64,000 nt of DNA from Diabrotica undecimpunctata (taxonomy: Eukaryota; Arthropoda; Insecta; Coleoptera; Chrysomelidae). A program made the translations under genes and the position numbers. Where the stretch lies: assembly GCF_040954645.1 (NCBI RefSeq), contig NC_092804.1, positions 43,429,753 to 43,493,752 of the forward strand. The letters are read 5' to 3'. The notes below the pieces were generated by a model that ran no database searches, was not told the origin of the DNA, and saw nothing but the letters and a program-made list of their open reading frames with translations. Positions 1 through 10,895 of this stretch are shown piece by piece; position 1 is the first letter of the stretch, and each line of letters starts with the position of its first letter.

Positions 1-1
1 T

Positions 2-340
2 ATTAATAAATATCTAAGACGAATTGTTCATATTTTCTGGCCTAACATCATCAGAAACGAAGATCTACTACACTTGACCGAACAAAAAAGGGTAGAACAT
101 CAAATAAATTCCAGAAAGTGGGGTTGGATTGGTCACACACTCAGAAAAAATAATTCCAATATTGCAAAGATTGCCCTAGAGTGAAATCCCCAAGGAAGAA
201 GAAAAAGAGCTCGCCCAGTACAAACTTGGAGAATAATGGGCGAGATAAGAGATCAAGGAAAGTCGTGGAATGAGGTGAAGGCCTTAGCGCAAAATAGAAC
301 CCGATGGCGCGTTTTCACTGAAGCTCTATGCTCCACTTAG
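2..340 (+). pseudogene. LINE 3' end (C-terminal domain of a non-LTR RT), broken
   Basis: Frame 2 reads a conserved LINE C-terminal segment: YLRRIV, then WGWIGHTLRK, then NPQGRRKRARP, then WNEVKALAQNR and a final EALCST before a stop at 338-340. This 'GH-LR / PQG-RKR-RP / RW' arrangement is typical of the region after the reverse transcriptase in RTE-like elements. One internal in-frame TGA (after IALE) breaks it. The element is cut by the left window edge, so its RT may lie outside. Family placement beyond 'RTE-like LINE' is inference. Confidence 0.8.
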
Positions 341-1057
341 AAGTTCAAGAATCTTAAGTATATATAATTCGATTCATTGTTGGTACTTTTAGTGTCTACT
401 TCACATTACAGTACAGACCACCCTAATGCTTGGTAAGTATTTTTCTTAGCTTATTAAAATCGTTTTTCTAAAGTTTAAGATTGAGGTTCTACTGCAAATA
501 TAATGATTAAGTGCCTTCGCTTGTATGCAAACTAGCCATGTGTTGTAAGTCTACTTGTGTGGAAAATGTAATGATAATATGATTTGAGACATATTTGATT
601 TGATAGTGTTGATAAATAAAGTAAAGAGAACTGACTTAGTTAAGTTTATAACAAGATTGAAGTAGCAATGGTTGGGACCAGATGTAGAGAAACAGGACAC
701 AAGGCTGAAATTCATGTAATAGAGACTGCGTATATCGACAAAAATAACAGATAAGCCACAAAAGATGTAGTTAAAAAAATGTATGTATGTAGTTAACATT
801 TTTTTTTCTATTTGAAAAGTATGAAATTGTAAAGTCTTTGGAGGAAGTTGCAAATGTTCTTATAGAAAGTATTGTTAAGACTAATTCATTTTATTTTTTT
901 TAATATAAATAAAAATTTACTAAAAGTGCATAAATATCTTATTGGTAATATTCTGTGTACACGTGCCAAAACAGATAAAAGGCTTATAAAATGGTGAATG
1001 ATTGCCAGTGATTGATAAGTGCTATTTACATATACGCATATATATACGTATATATAT

Positions 1058-1129
<72 letters not shown>

Positions 1130-2454
1130 TTATGGTCCGATACTTTAGTTTTTTTAATTAAATAATTAATTGCAAAGTATAAAATGTTAAGTTAGAAGGT
1201 TGTAAATTTTTTTAATAAATGAAATATACATAAAATGTATGATCTCTAGAACGACAACATATGTGACATAAGTAAAAAACAAAATGGTTACTTTGTGGGA
1301 TGATACATCATGCTGTACTCGCTTCAGTGTGATGTCAGTTGTACATTCAAAAAATTGTTTGCGTATTCTACCAAATAAAGATGTATAAACGGTTAGTAAT
1401 CTGTGGATTTCTAACCTTCTAAACAGTCAGGATACAGCTTATAACTTACTTTACTTTTCCGGCTACCAGGTGTCCCTTTTCTTACCTGTCAATATCACTG
1501 TCATTGATATAAATGTCAAAATAATTTGTCGTCTTATAATAAAAAATAATAAAGATATTATTATTTGTAACTCAATGATTAATTACAGACTGTCAGTAAA
1601 ATACTATACATATATCGAAGGAACCCATTCCAACATTATATCTGTAGCTTTCATCGGTATTTCGGAACTCGATAAGTTACTTTGACGTTCGGTTTTAATT
1701 GAGTAGTTCCTCTCTGTATGTAATAAACTATTTGAAAATAATTCTCAGCTTTATTGGATTAACTTTGTGCATTTTTGTTGTGTAATATAGTTTTATAGTT
1801 GAATATGTAGTAACTTTGTGGCCATGAACAATGTTAATGATATGATAGACAGTACCTTTCCCCTTTGTTTGCACTTTGTGTGAGTAAACACATAATTGAA
1901 CAAATAATAAGCTATTATTTTAGTTTCAAAATATACAAAAACCAACAATGTCTCGAAATCATTCGAATCGTTTGAATAATAAATGTTACTATTTTTTACT
2001 TGTTTTTATTTATTTCTATGTTAAAAATGTAATAAAGGTTCAACAATTACAAATAAATATTTATTTGACCAATTCTAACAATTATAATAAAACACGTTAA
2101 ACACAAATAAAATTTATTTAATAATAAGAGTTACAACTAGTGTTTAATTAAGTTCTGTATATTTATTGTTACAGACAATTTATTGTTACGTACTACAAGT
2201 TATGGATGAGACACATCATTTTCTAGACAAAAAAAAACATGTTTATGTCACTTGTCATCCATGACTTTGATGCAAATAGTATAAATTGAGTTTTTACTTT
2301 TGCAATTGTCAGTAGACAGACCATCACTGAAAGTCTTTACCTGGTGAAGACGCAACGGTGTCTGAAGGCTTTGAAAACTTGAGTCCTGCTGCAAGCAACC
2401 AAATATCTGACATGCTTCTTTAATCGTGTTTATCAATCTGGGACACTATCTTAA
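341..2454. other. Intergenic AT-rich sequence, no gene recognised
   Basis: No ORF here has recognisable domains, and the short ones at 551-853 and 1470-1685 look like chance. The stretch contains a TA microsatellite (about 1029-1130) and low-complexity A/T runs. No promoter, RNA gene or clear transposon end was identified. Confidence 0.6.
1029..1130. repeat. (TA)n microsatellite
   Basis: A TA-rich tract with a pure TA run from about 1065 to 1122, preceded by imperfect ATACG/ACAC units. Several LINEs in this window end in (TA)n tails, so this could be a relic tail, but no LINE coding sequence is visible next to it. Confidence 0.9.
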
Positions 2455-3440
2455 AACTGGTTCATAACCACATATGTACCACTACCCAAGAAGTACAAGG
2501 TAAGAAAATGTGATGATCACAGAACAATCTCTGGTGAGTCACGCAGCAAAAATTTTCATGAGAATCATCTCTAACCATATTTACAACAAATGCCGCTCAT
2601 AATATGGTTTCAGAAAGGTTGCGAGACCAAAGGTGCATTTCTGGGACTAACGTTTTGGTGGGGTTGCACGGAAGTGATATCACTATCGTATCATATGTAA
2701 CATGTATTGGAATCACAGAGGCTGTATTCGAACAAACAATGATAACACTAAATTGGTAAACATTGAAGGAGGGCACGTCAATGTCCTTGATTCTTTTTAT
2801 TGTGTATGCTAATCCGATGTTCATTAGAAGAACGTTCGGAGGGAGCAACAAACCTTATATTGTTTACCACAAAATAAAAACAGCTCCAGATACTAATGAA
2901 TATGCTCACAGAAGGGAGCATCAGAATGGACTTCAAACTTAATATCATAAAAACAAAAACGTTCACTCAATGGAAATGGAAATCCAGAGAAGAATTGAAA
3001 TGGCCAGAGCAGGATTCGTGAACATGAGAAACATACTTTGCAATCCAAAATTGGCAATACCAATAAGACTGAGAATACTTTAATATGGTGTCTGCTTCTG
3101 CATGACTGTGAAATCTGTACACTCAAACAAGGCGACATCAACAAGTTAAACGCATCTAAAATGTGGCTGCACAGAAGAATGTTCCGAATAAGTTATAACT
3201 TATATAACAAGAACACTTAATGTTGTAAAATATAACGAATACGAACAATTACAACTAATTATTGAGGGAAAAATTGAAGGAAGAAGGAGTAGTTTCTATA
3301 CGAAGAAAGAAGAAATCGTGACTAAAGAATATAAGAGACTTAATCAGAACCAAAGGAAACGCTCTCATACTCCAAGCCCACAACAAACAAGACTTTGCCA
3401 TACTCGTCGCCAATCTCAATAGAGGTGGTACATAGGAGAA
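2455..3440 (+). pseudogene. Decayed LINE reverse transcriptase and C-terminal region
   Basis: Reading across three frames gives RT-type segments in the right order. First comes a 'PKKYK-RKC-DHRTIS' start (about 2480-2530), then 'YGFRKVA' (2600-2620), then 'EIQRRIEMARAGFVNMRNILC' (2975-3050). After these come 'LLHDCEICTLKQGDINKLNASKMWLHRRMFRISY' (about 3095-3200) and an 'EGKIEGRR' block (3260-3290). This is the layout of an RT palm/thumb followed by the LINE C-terminal domain. Many frameshifts and stops make it non-functional. Family is uncertain. Confidence 0.75.
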
Positions 3441-5160
3441 GGAGAACGCATATACGGTGAGTTTTTTAATAAAATTTAGAGAAATACGTGGAGAACATAT
3501 TAAAATATTTATCCGTTAGAATTAATCCACAGAAGATGTAAACGCACTGCCGTATTTTTCAAAATAATGTGTGACTTTACTCTCAAAACGTTTGCCCTCA
3601 TAAAACACGATGCTATTCCCTGTCAAACCTGCGTATTAAAAGTGTTCTACCTTCACAGTTGTCTTAAATAAAAATATTTTGATTTATGAAGCTTACTAGA
3701 GTTCTATTAGAATTTCTATTGGTTTGAATATCCATTTTTTACCTAAGTTATTTTTTGATTTTATTTGCTGTACTTCTAGAAATTTAGCCTCCTGAACATC
3801 AGTTTCATTATATGAGTTTCTATAGTGTTTTGCAAAGCATCACTCTTTGAATAGGCGTCTGTGGGTAGCGTATGACATGGTAACAGACGAAAACAGCTAA
3901 CAACTTCAAAAATACACCAATATACCCAAAACCTTGTGTTAGAATATTGATCAATTAAAATTTATGGTACTTATGCGGTATAACTTTATCTACTTATTTG
4001 TATGTCGATTTTGCCTTCTACATGACCAGGAGCCGGTAAGAGCGCTTACATCCTTTTTTGCGTTGAAACTATAACAATTTTTGATGTATTGTATATACTT
4101 GCATTAACAAAATAATCACAAGTAGGACCACCCGTTTTGTTCTAACCTCTTCAATTGTAAACCAACAAACGATGAAAACAAAAAATAATTGGTAATTGTT
4201 ATTTTTCTCTTGAAAACAGATGTATTTATAATCTGCCTTAGATGTAATGTTTTAAAGGTCTGAATTTATGTACTAATAATTATCTGATCTGATTTTATAA
4301 GTTTTTTCGTTAAGCTCTTACTGCTGAATATTATTAGAAATTTATAAGGGGTTTCCAAGCTAAAAGTAAACTATAATGACTGTCTGTTTTTTTAACTATG
4401 TTTTTTTTTGTATTATTTGAAAGTGGGAATGTAGAGTAAAACTTATAATTGTAAATATATTCTAAAGTAGCAAAAAATGTGCTATCGAATGTTCTTTTAT
4501 TATAGCATATTATAGCTTATTGGCATTAGCTTATTTGTTATTTTGTGAATTAGGAGTTTTAAAAAGTCTGTTAGTACTGTATGTTGTAACATGTTAAACT
4601 ATAGAAATTGTCTTTTGGAAATTGTTAAGGAGTATTTTGAACTATGTCTTAAGTTCATATTTTACGATATACTCATGGAGGAAAATAATCTATATTTACA
4701 TTATTAAGAAGGAAGAAGAAATGTCCATTTGCCATAAAAATCAAAACCATTATAGATAAATACACTTTAATACACTTTAATACACTTTCAAGCAAATAAT
4801 CTTCTTAACATTATTTATTATATTTTCAAGTATTTTCCATATATTTAAAATTTAAAATAAAAGTCTAGGAAAATTTTAAGAAGTACTTTTTATTTAAGTC
4901 AAACCGTCGTTGCTAAAGTTCTGCTTCTTAATATACCCAGATTAAAAATACTAACATTAACATTAACTTGAAAAAACATCCTACTGACTATTACTGATGC
5001 TTAATTTTATGGTCGAATTGCATTTTAAGTTTATCCCATGTGTGGTAAATGAGATTGATGTCTCAAGACTTATTTGAAGCCAAACCATTGTATGTACATT
5101 GATTTAATCTAGGTTAATCCTTTGGTGATCCGCGACGTGAACTTGTGCGTTATCACGCCT
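3441..5160. other. AT-rich intergenic sequence, no gene recognised
   Basis: No coding potential was seen. A short tandem repeat of the decamer AATACACTTT occurs three times at about 4759-4788. Otherwise the stretch is unassigned. Confidence 0.6.
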
Positions 5161-5990
5161 TAAGGTCGCGGCATATTATCGTGCACGTATAGTTTCCGGC
5201 ACGTAGCGTTTCGAGTTAGGCAATCGGACTGCACGTTCACGTTTTCATACATAGAACGTTTCAGTTTGGTTCGGTGAAGATATGATCTCGCTTTTCTCGA
5301 AAAAATTTTTATGCAATTGCTCTTCTACTTAACGATGAAGAAAGAAAAACTGTAGTAAAAGAAGGTTTGAAGTACATCCAATGCTAAGAGAAAGGAAAAA
5401 TGAAGGTGAATACTGGACTTTATACAAAGAATTAATTGATAACGATGAAAAATATTATGGACATTTTAGAATGAATAGGATTCGGTTTGAATATAACTTT
5501 AAATTTAATTACACCTATAGTTAAAAAACAAAATACTACATTTAACGAAGCCATACATATCAAACCAAAGAGTATTTTTAAAAAAGAAGAGGTATCACTT
5601 CCGTGCAAAAGTCCTAATTATTTATCACTTTCGTGTTTAATTGTCACAAAGCAATGAAAACACAATGCATAAATGACAAAATAGCCTCGAAAATTATTTT
5701 TTCAAATACTCTGTATCAAAATCAAACAAATACCTAAATAAACAACGAGGGGAAAACGACGGACATCTAATTCACATTATCCCTACCAACCGGTTACGAC
5801 TCGTTACGTAGCCGTCGGCATGAGTAAAATATTGTTTTCGAATATACTGAACGGAAACGTTAGGTGTCTGAAACACTACGTTCCTGACAGTGAATTGTTC
5901 ATATTTAAAACCATTTAAATTATATTTTTCGGAAACTAACCAATACGTACTGGAAACGCAACGTGCATGATAATATGCTCCGACCTTTAA
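5161..5990. mobile_element. PIF/Harbinger-type element, internally deleted
   Basis: The two ends are inverted repeats. From 5164 the sequence reads GGTCGCGGCATATTATCGTG, and the reverse complement of the sequence ending at 5987 reads GGTCGGAGCATATTATCATG, with similarity continuing for roughly 50 bp. The flanks carry TAA at 5161-5163 and 5988-5990, as expected for the 3-bp TWA target duplication of this superfamily. Only the N-terminal part of a transposase remains inside. At about 0.83 kb it is far shorter than an autonomous copy. Confidence 0.78.
5280..5575 (+). pseudogene. Harbinger transposase N-terminal remnant
   Basis: One frame gives KRRFEVHPMLRERKNEGEY, then WTLYKELIDNDEKYYGHFRM and NRIRFEY (about 5357-5500). 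A frame shift later it continues with LITPIVKKQNTTFNEAIHIK (about 5505-5575). This matches the RR-F-VHP / EG-Y-TLY-EL / YFRM / KQ-T-FREAI pattern at the start of PIF/Harbinger transposases. The DDE domain is absent. The element's terminal repeats lie outside this block at 5164 and 5987. Confidence 0.75.
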
Positions 5991-7122
5991 TGAAACCATA
6001 GATGATGTAACAGGTGTAGGGAATAGTATGGTATTACAGAGTATATCTGTCCGCTGCCAAATTCAACAAATCTATGCTTTTTCTGTCGAAAGAGATAACT
6101 ATCCAAAATATAAGCTAACCACCTCCATAGCTCACTGTTTCCAGAATTGTAGCATTGGGTAGATCATTCTCATAACATTTTGTAGATATGTAGACAAGAC
6201 CCCTAGTTGACTTGTTCGCGAGAACACGTCAACTAGGGGTCGAGTAGTACAACGTAGCAGTCGAGTTTGGTTAAGTCTTTTTCGAGTCCAACGGACGCCG
6301 TATCATTGACAGTTCTCGTCACTGTCTACTGGCTATAGGTGACACTTACTGAATCTCGATTACTGTCGCATGCTTATTTAGCAGAAATTTCAATTTTAAT
6401 CGTCTATTTTCGTGGCCATAGGCCACCATCCCGACCCTTGCCATCACACGTATACTTAGTATATCCGTGTACGATGCTTTCGTCTTCCAGTATATTCACA
6501 TGGTTTTCTTGGGTGGGTCGTATATTTTTGAGACATATTCAATCTACGTGAGATCTTCCTCTGGCTATTGCTCTCTAGCAACTTTGCCAGGCTGTCTTAA
6601 ATATGCTATTTATCTGAAAGATTTTCACTTTCTGCAATTCGAAGTACTGTACAGCTTGTTAATGTTACAACACAGCAAATTATCATATTACATTATATTT
6701 TGATAACCTTTGTAATATATACAGAGCTTTTAATTAGTTGATTTAAATTAACACATTATAAATATTAAAATGAACTTAATGAGTCGATTTTTGCTGGCAA
6801 GTGTATATACCTAAACCTTTACAATCATTTATTTGCATAAGCACCAGTTCTTTATTTATATAGAACTGCAACTACCTTGTGCGTTATTAACCTAAGAATA
6901 TTATTACTAGAGACTTAAAGTTTTGTTCTCATAATTGATAGACTGATAAATTTTTGTCCATTATGAATTCTAAATATATTTTTGTGTACTTTATATCTAT
7001 ATTTTTTGAGCAGAGTTAATTTCATACGTAGCAAGAAAAACATTTTTTGAATATATTGTATACAGATATACAAAAATAAATACTATTAAGTTTTTATAAA
7101 TATTTTTGGCATTTTTCAATAA
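5991..7122. other. Unassigned sequence with a strong hairpin
   Basis: Apart from the inverted repeat at 6198-6241 nothing is recognised. The overlapping ORFs at 6339-6703 show no known domain and have no visible promoter or splice context. Confidence 0.5.
6198..6241. repeat. Near-perfect 44-bp inverted repeat (hairpin)
   Basis: The left arm GACCCCTAGTTGAC (6198-6211) is the exact reverse complement of 6228-6241. Inside, TGTTC and GAACA pair around a GCGA loop. This gives 20-nt arms with a single mismatch. It is much GC-richer than its surroundings. Confidence 0.95.
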
Positions 7123-7239
7123 TTAACCCTCTAAAGACGAAATTTTCAAAAAAATTATAATTTAAATGTAGAATAATACACCCATGGACAAAAATATCGA
7201 ATATTTTGGAATTTTCAAATTTTTTTTTTGAAATTAAAT

Positions 7240-7640
7240 TATTTCATCGGGATTTCTTTGTCGTATGCGGCGTTTTAGTTGATCCGACATGTGTTCTATT
7301 GGATTTAAATCCAGGCTAAATGGTGGCCAATCCAATCTTCGAATTTGGACCTCATCAAGATAGAGAATTATCATGCACTAACATGAATATGTCATATTCA
7401 CTGTAACCAACATATGGCAAAACATGATTTTGCAAGATATTTTGAACGTAAGAGTCACTAGTCATTCGTCCAATCACTCCAATAAGTGCGGTGCGTCCCT
7501 CCTAACTAATATCCCTCCAAAGCATTATGCCTCCTTTAAAACTAACGGTCTGCGCAAGATTGCAGGCGGCGAATCTTTCTCTAACTCTCCTGTAGATATG
7601 GTTTCAACCATCTGGCTTCCATAATAGGACTCCAGTCACA
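7240..7640 (-). pseudogene. Tc1/mariner-type transposase remnant
   Basis: The minus strand reads WLDWPPFSLDLNPIEHM-like sequence: RRLDWPPFSLDLNPIEH, then QLKRRIRQRNPDE (about 7330-7245). Upstream of it lies a CFGGILVRRDAP block (about 7540-7500). The DLNPIEH motif carries the third catalytic acidic residue of DD34E Tc1 transposases, and GG-I-R matches their central region. Stops and frameshifts are frequent. It lies inside the TTAA-flanked element and is presumably a later insertion; its own terminal repeats were not found. Confidence 0.8.
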
Positions 7641-7859
7641 TAAGTGAAAAGAACATTTTTCCAATTGTCGATATTAAACTGAATATGTGTTAAGCTGTTT
7701 GTTCGGGCTGTTAGGCCGTTGTCTTCTGAGATTAGTTCTCGACGTTTCGCCAACACTAGGGGATGGCATCTTCTGGAAATGTTACTGCTGCGCTTGTAAG
7801 CTGAAACTGACTCAGTCAGTCAGCAAACTAGTTTGTTCAGAGAAGTATTAATGAAAACC

Positions 7860-7973
7860 TATTAACGATATAAAGAAGGTAATTTGGTTTATCACTTTCA
7901 TTTGACGAATAATCAGAAGAAGAACTTTCATCATTATCAATGTTTATTTGTGGCTTTATATCGTTTTCTTCCA
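7860..7973 (-). pseudogene. Acidic N-terminal remnant of a piggyBac-like transposase
   Basis: An ATG at 7973 (minus) opens a frame rich in Asp, Glu and Ser with repeated 'DES/NES' patterns, as is common at the start of piggyBac proteins. It runs about 38 residues before homology is lost near 7860. It sits inside the TTAA/inverted-repeat element, which supports the assignment, but sequence similarity alone would be weak. Confidence 0.5.
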
Positions 7974-8362
7974 TAAAAAATCTGATATATTTTTAAATAC
8001 TTCACAGCAACATTATGTTTATTTCAAATGTTTTAGAAGATGAACGTGAATCATATATAGTATATTTAATACAGTTCTTCCCGGAAATTTTACATATCTT
8101 TCCATATTCTTTCCAGCAAAAATTATTTTGTTTTAAAAACACTAAAATTACAGATTTCTATTATCAATTAACTTAAATCCTTACTTATTTCAAATAGAAT
8201 ATACTTGCGAAATTGGCCGTAAAGTGTCGCATTGACTGTTTCTCTTTACAACGTAATATTACGAATAAATAGGCATTCGGCAACGACAGCAATATGGTAA
8301 TATCTTGCCCATGAAACACTTTCGATTGAAATGTTTGTTAACACTCGTCCTTAGAGGGTTAA

Positions 8363-9539
8363 ACCCTATTGACCATACTAAAGTAACCCAGTGAAACTGC
8401 TTTCATCAGCGGAAAAATCCACTGAACTGTAAACAAAAAAGAAATTGAATTATTTTTATTACATAATGTCATAAACAATAGCTTACAAAATACCATTATA
8501 CAAATATAGATTAGTATACTGTTACAAATATTTCCTTAATCATAATTTTAATTTGGTATCGAAATAAGTAGAGTAATTTATTTCTATATATTTATATAGA
8601 TATATATTTTTAAGTATTCAGTTATAGTTCGACAAATATAAATATTTGATATCCAAAGCGAATAAGGAATAATGATTAAAGAAAATAGTTGTACCATTAT
8701 TAGCAAATAAGCGATCCTTAGTTTTATTACGATACTTAATACTTATACGGTTTTCCCCTTGTTCTCTATTACAAAAAATATTTTTCAGCAAGTTAATGTT
8801 TTACTTATATTCATATTTGGAGTAACAGATATTTTTAAAGCCTGGTGCTTTATTTTTATATGTATTATACTAGTCGGCACTAATAAATTAATGTAAATCA
8901 AATTTCTTTGTTTATTTATTTTTCCCTTGTTTTGATTATACTTTATTCCCTTTAAAATTAATTATACGCCATACGTACGCCATCAACATTTCTACGTCTT
9001 GACACTGTATTAAAGTATTAATATGCCAATTCGTAACGACTAAATTGGAAGCCGGTGCAAATTATTGGCAAGAAGAAAAAATAAGCCCTACGCTAAGGGT
9101 ATCGGCGCCTTCTGGAATAATAGTTGAATAATAAGAGAGCTCAGGACTAATTTATAAGTAGCGAGAATTACATTGATTTTTGGTGCGAAGCTTCAATACT
9201 GATGTTGTATTACTTTTTCTCTGTAGTAAAATACTGAGGTGAGCATCACGAACGAAGCGCCACGAGACGGCGTCACGAAATAACGGTCTTTATATTGATT
9301 CACGACTCTCCATCAATTCGTTTCTAGTCATCATATATTTATTCTAAGCAAATTTAATGCATAATTTAAATTAAAAAGTGCATGAAAAATAACTGACACA
9401 ATACAGACATTAAGTGAAAAGTAAAAAATAAAGAAAAATATCTGTTAATAAAAGATGTAGGTAGACAAAAGACAAACTAGTAAAACATTACTAATAATAA
9501 AATTACTTTATTCAATTTTAAAAATACAGAAAACATAGT
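8363..9539. other. No gene recognised
   Basis: AT-rich sequence with one GC-richer patch at about 9045-9310 (GCGCCACGAGACGGCGTCACG region) that encodes nothing I recognise. It may be the 5' part of the transposon whose coding sequence starts near 9540. Confidence 0.5.
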
Positions 9540-10400
9540 ATGAAGCTTCACGCTAGTCTACAATATTATACTGTACCTGTTTTTTTATTAAAAAAAAAAC
9601 AGGTAAAATATTCCAAACATTTTATGGATTACCTACCTTCATACGAACTGCAAACCTCATTTCTCTCCACCTGTATAAAAAAGGTTGGCCCAGCAAGACA
9701 CAAAGTAGAAGCTTCTAAAAAGAAATACTACAGCACAGTAATAACTCTACTCGGAAAACATGTCTGCAAAACGTTTTTCTTACGTACTTTTGACATTTCT
9801 GTGTACAGATTTTAGATTGTTTGTTCAAAAACATCGGAGTTCGGAATGAGTGAACCTGATAAACGAGGGACGAAAGAACCCCCAAACAAAATTAAACAAT
9901 CGTCCAAAAATATAGTGATTTCCCACATTAAGATGTTTCCAAAGTATCACAGCCATGATTCGAGAAAAGACAATCTGAATAATAAATACCTTCTGGGCGA
10001 TTTGAATATTAGTAAGATGTATAAATTATGTATATACGGAATTTTGTAACCAACAACATGACGAACCTGTGAAAGAATCATATTATCGATTTATCTTCAA
10101 CATAGAGTTCAATTTGAAATTTCACAAGCCTTATAGTGATACATGTAGTCGCTGTGACAATTTTCAGAACTTGATAAAATACTCTGAAAATGATGAAAAT
10201 ATATCAAACGCTAAACGGGATGTAGAATTATATCAGAGAAAAGCTAAGAAAGCAAACGATTTCAAAACATTAGATATTAAAACAATCAAAAATGTTAGAT
10301 ACTGTCGTTATTTGTTTCGATTTGCAACAGACATTGCCAACCCCACTAGTAACTAGGTCCAAGGTATTTAACCTTCGTCAACTAGAGACGTACCATTTTT

Positions 10401-10403
<3 letters not shown>

Positions 10404-10470
<67 letters not shown>

Positions 10471-10488
10471 CATACATACATATATAAC
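10404..10488. repeat. (TA)n microsatellite inside a transposase coding region
   Basis: About 31 TA units, then CATA/TATA units, interrupt the transposase frame between the YHFCT and FLWNERDSQEIGSC segments. Confidence 0.95.
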
Positions 10489-10895
10489 TTACTTTTTGGA
10501 CAAAGTCACATGTTTTTATGGAATGAAAGAGATTCCCAAGAAATAGGCTCATGTTTGATAACATTTATCAGGAGTCTATCCGCAAAAGAAAACAAAGATA
10601 ATTGCATATAGTGATTCTTGTGGAGGGCAGAATAAAAATAAAAACAACTACAAACTGTTCACCTCCATTGTTCAAGCTACTCGTATCACCGAGATCCGAG
10701 ATCACAAGTTTCGTAACCTCGCTACACCTATATGAAATGTGACCGCAAGTTTGTGGTTTAAAACATGACGACAGAAGATTTTTACTCGTTTTCGATCCTA
10801 CATGAAATAATGAAAGATCCTAAAAAGGATTCCATTGGTCAGAAAATACAATTGCGCAGTATTTTTTGATTGGTATAATTTAAAACAGAAAAACT

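Larger units (their letters stand above)
7123..8362 (-). mobile_element. piggyBac-type deletion derivative with TTAA target duplication
   Basis: Terminal inverted repeats CCCTCTAAAGACGA (7127-7140) and its near reverse complement TCGTCCTTAGAGGG (8345-8358) are each bordered by TTAA (7123-7126 and 8359-8362), the hallmark of piggyBac insertion. On the minus strand an acidic, serine-rich start (MEENDIKPQINIDNDESSSS from 7973 downward) resembles the N-terminus of piggyBac transposases, but the catalytic domain is missing. A Tc1-like remnant occupies the left half, so this element was itself a target. Element length is 1,232 bp. Confidence 0.8.

Noticed and set aside
5772..5999. 75-codon minus-strand ORF
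   Set aside because: It overlaps the right terminal repeat of the Harbinger-type element and has no domain.
6339..6703. Two overlapping + strand ORFs of 70 and 78 codons
   Set aside because: No domain, no splice or promoter context, and composition like the flanks; treated as chance.
10292..10611. ORFs with long Tyr-Ile repeats
   Set aside because: They are the (TA)n microsatellite read as codons; the same is true at 49827-50129 and 51042-51269.
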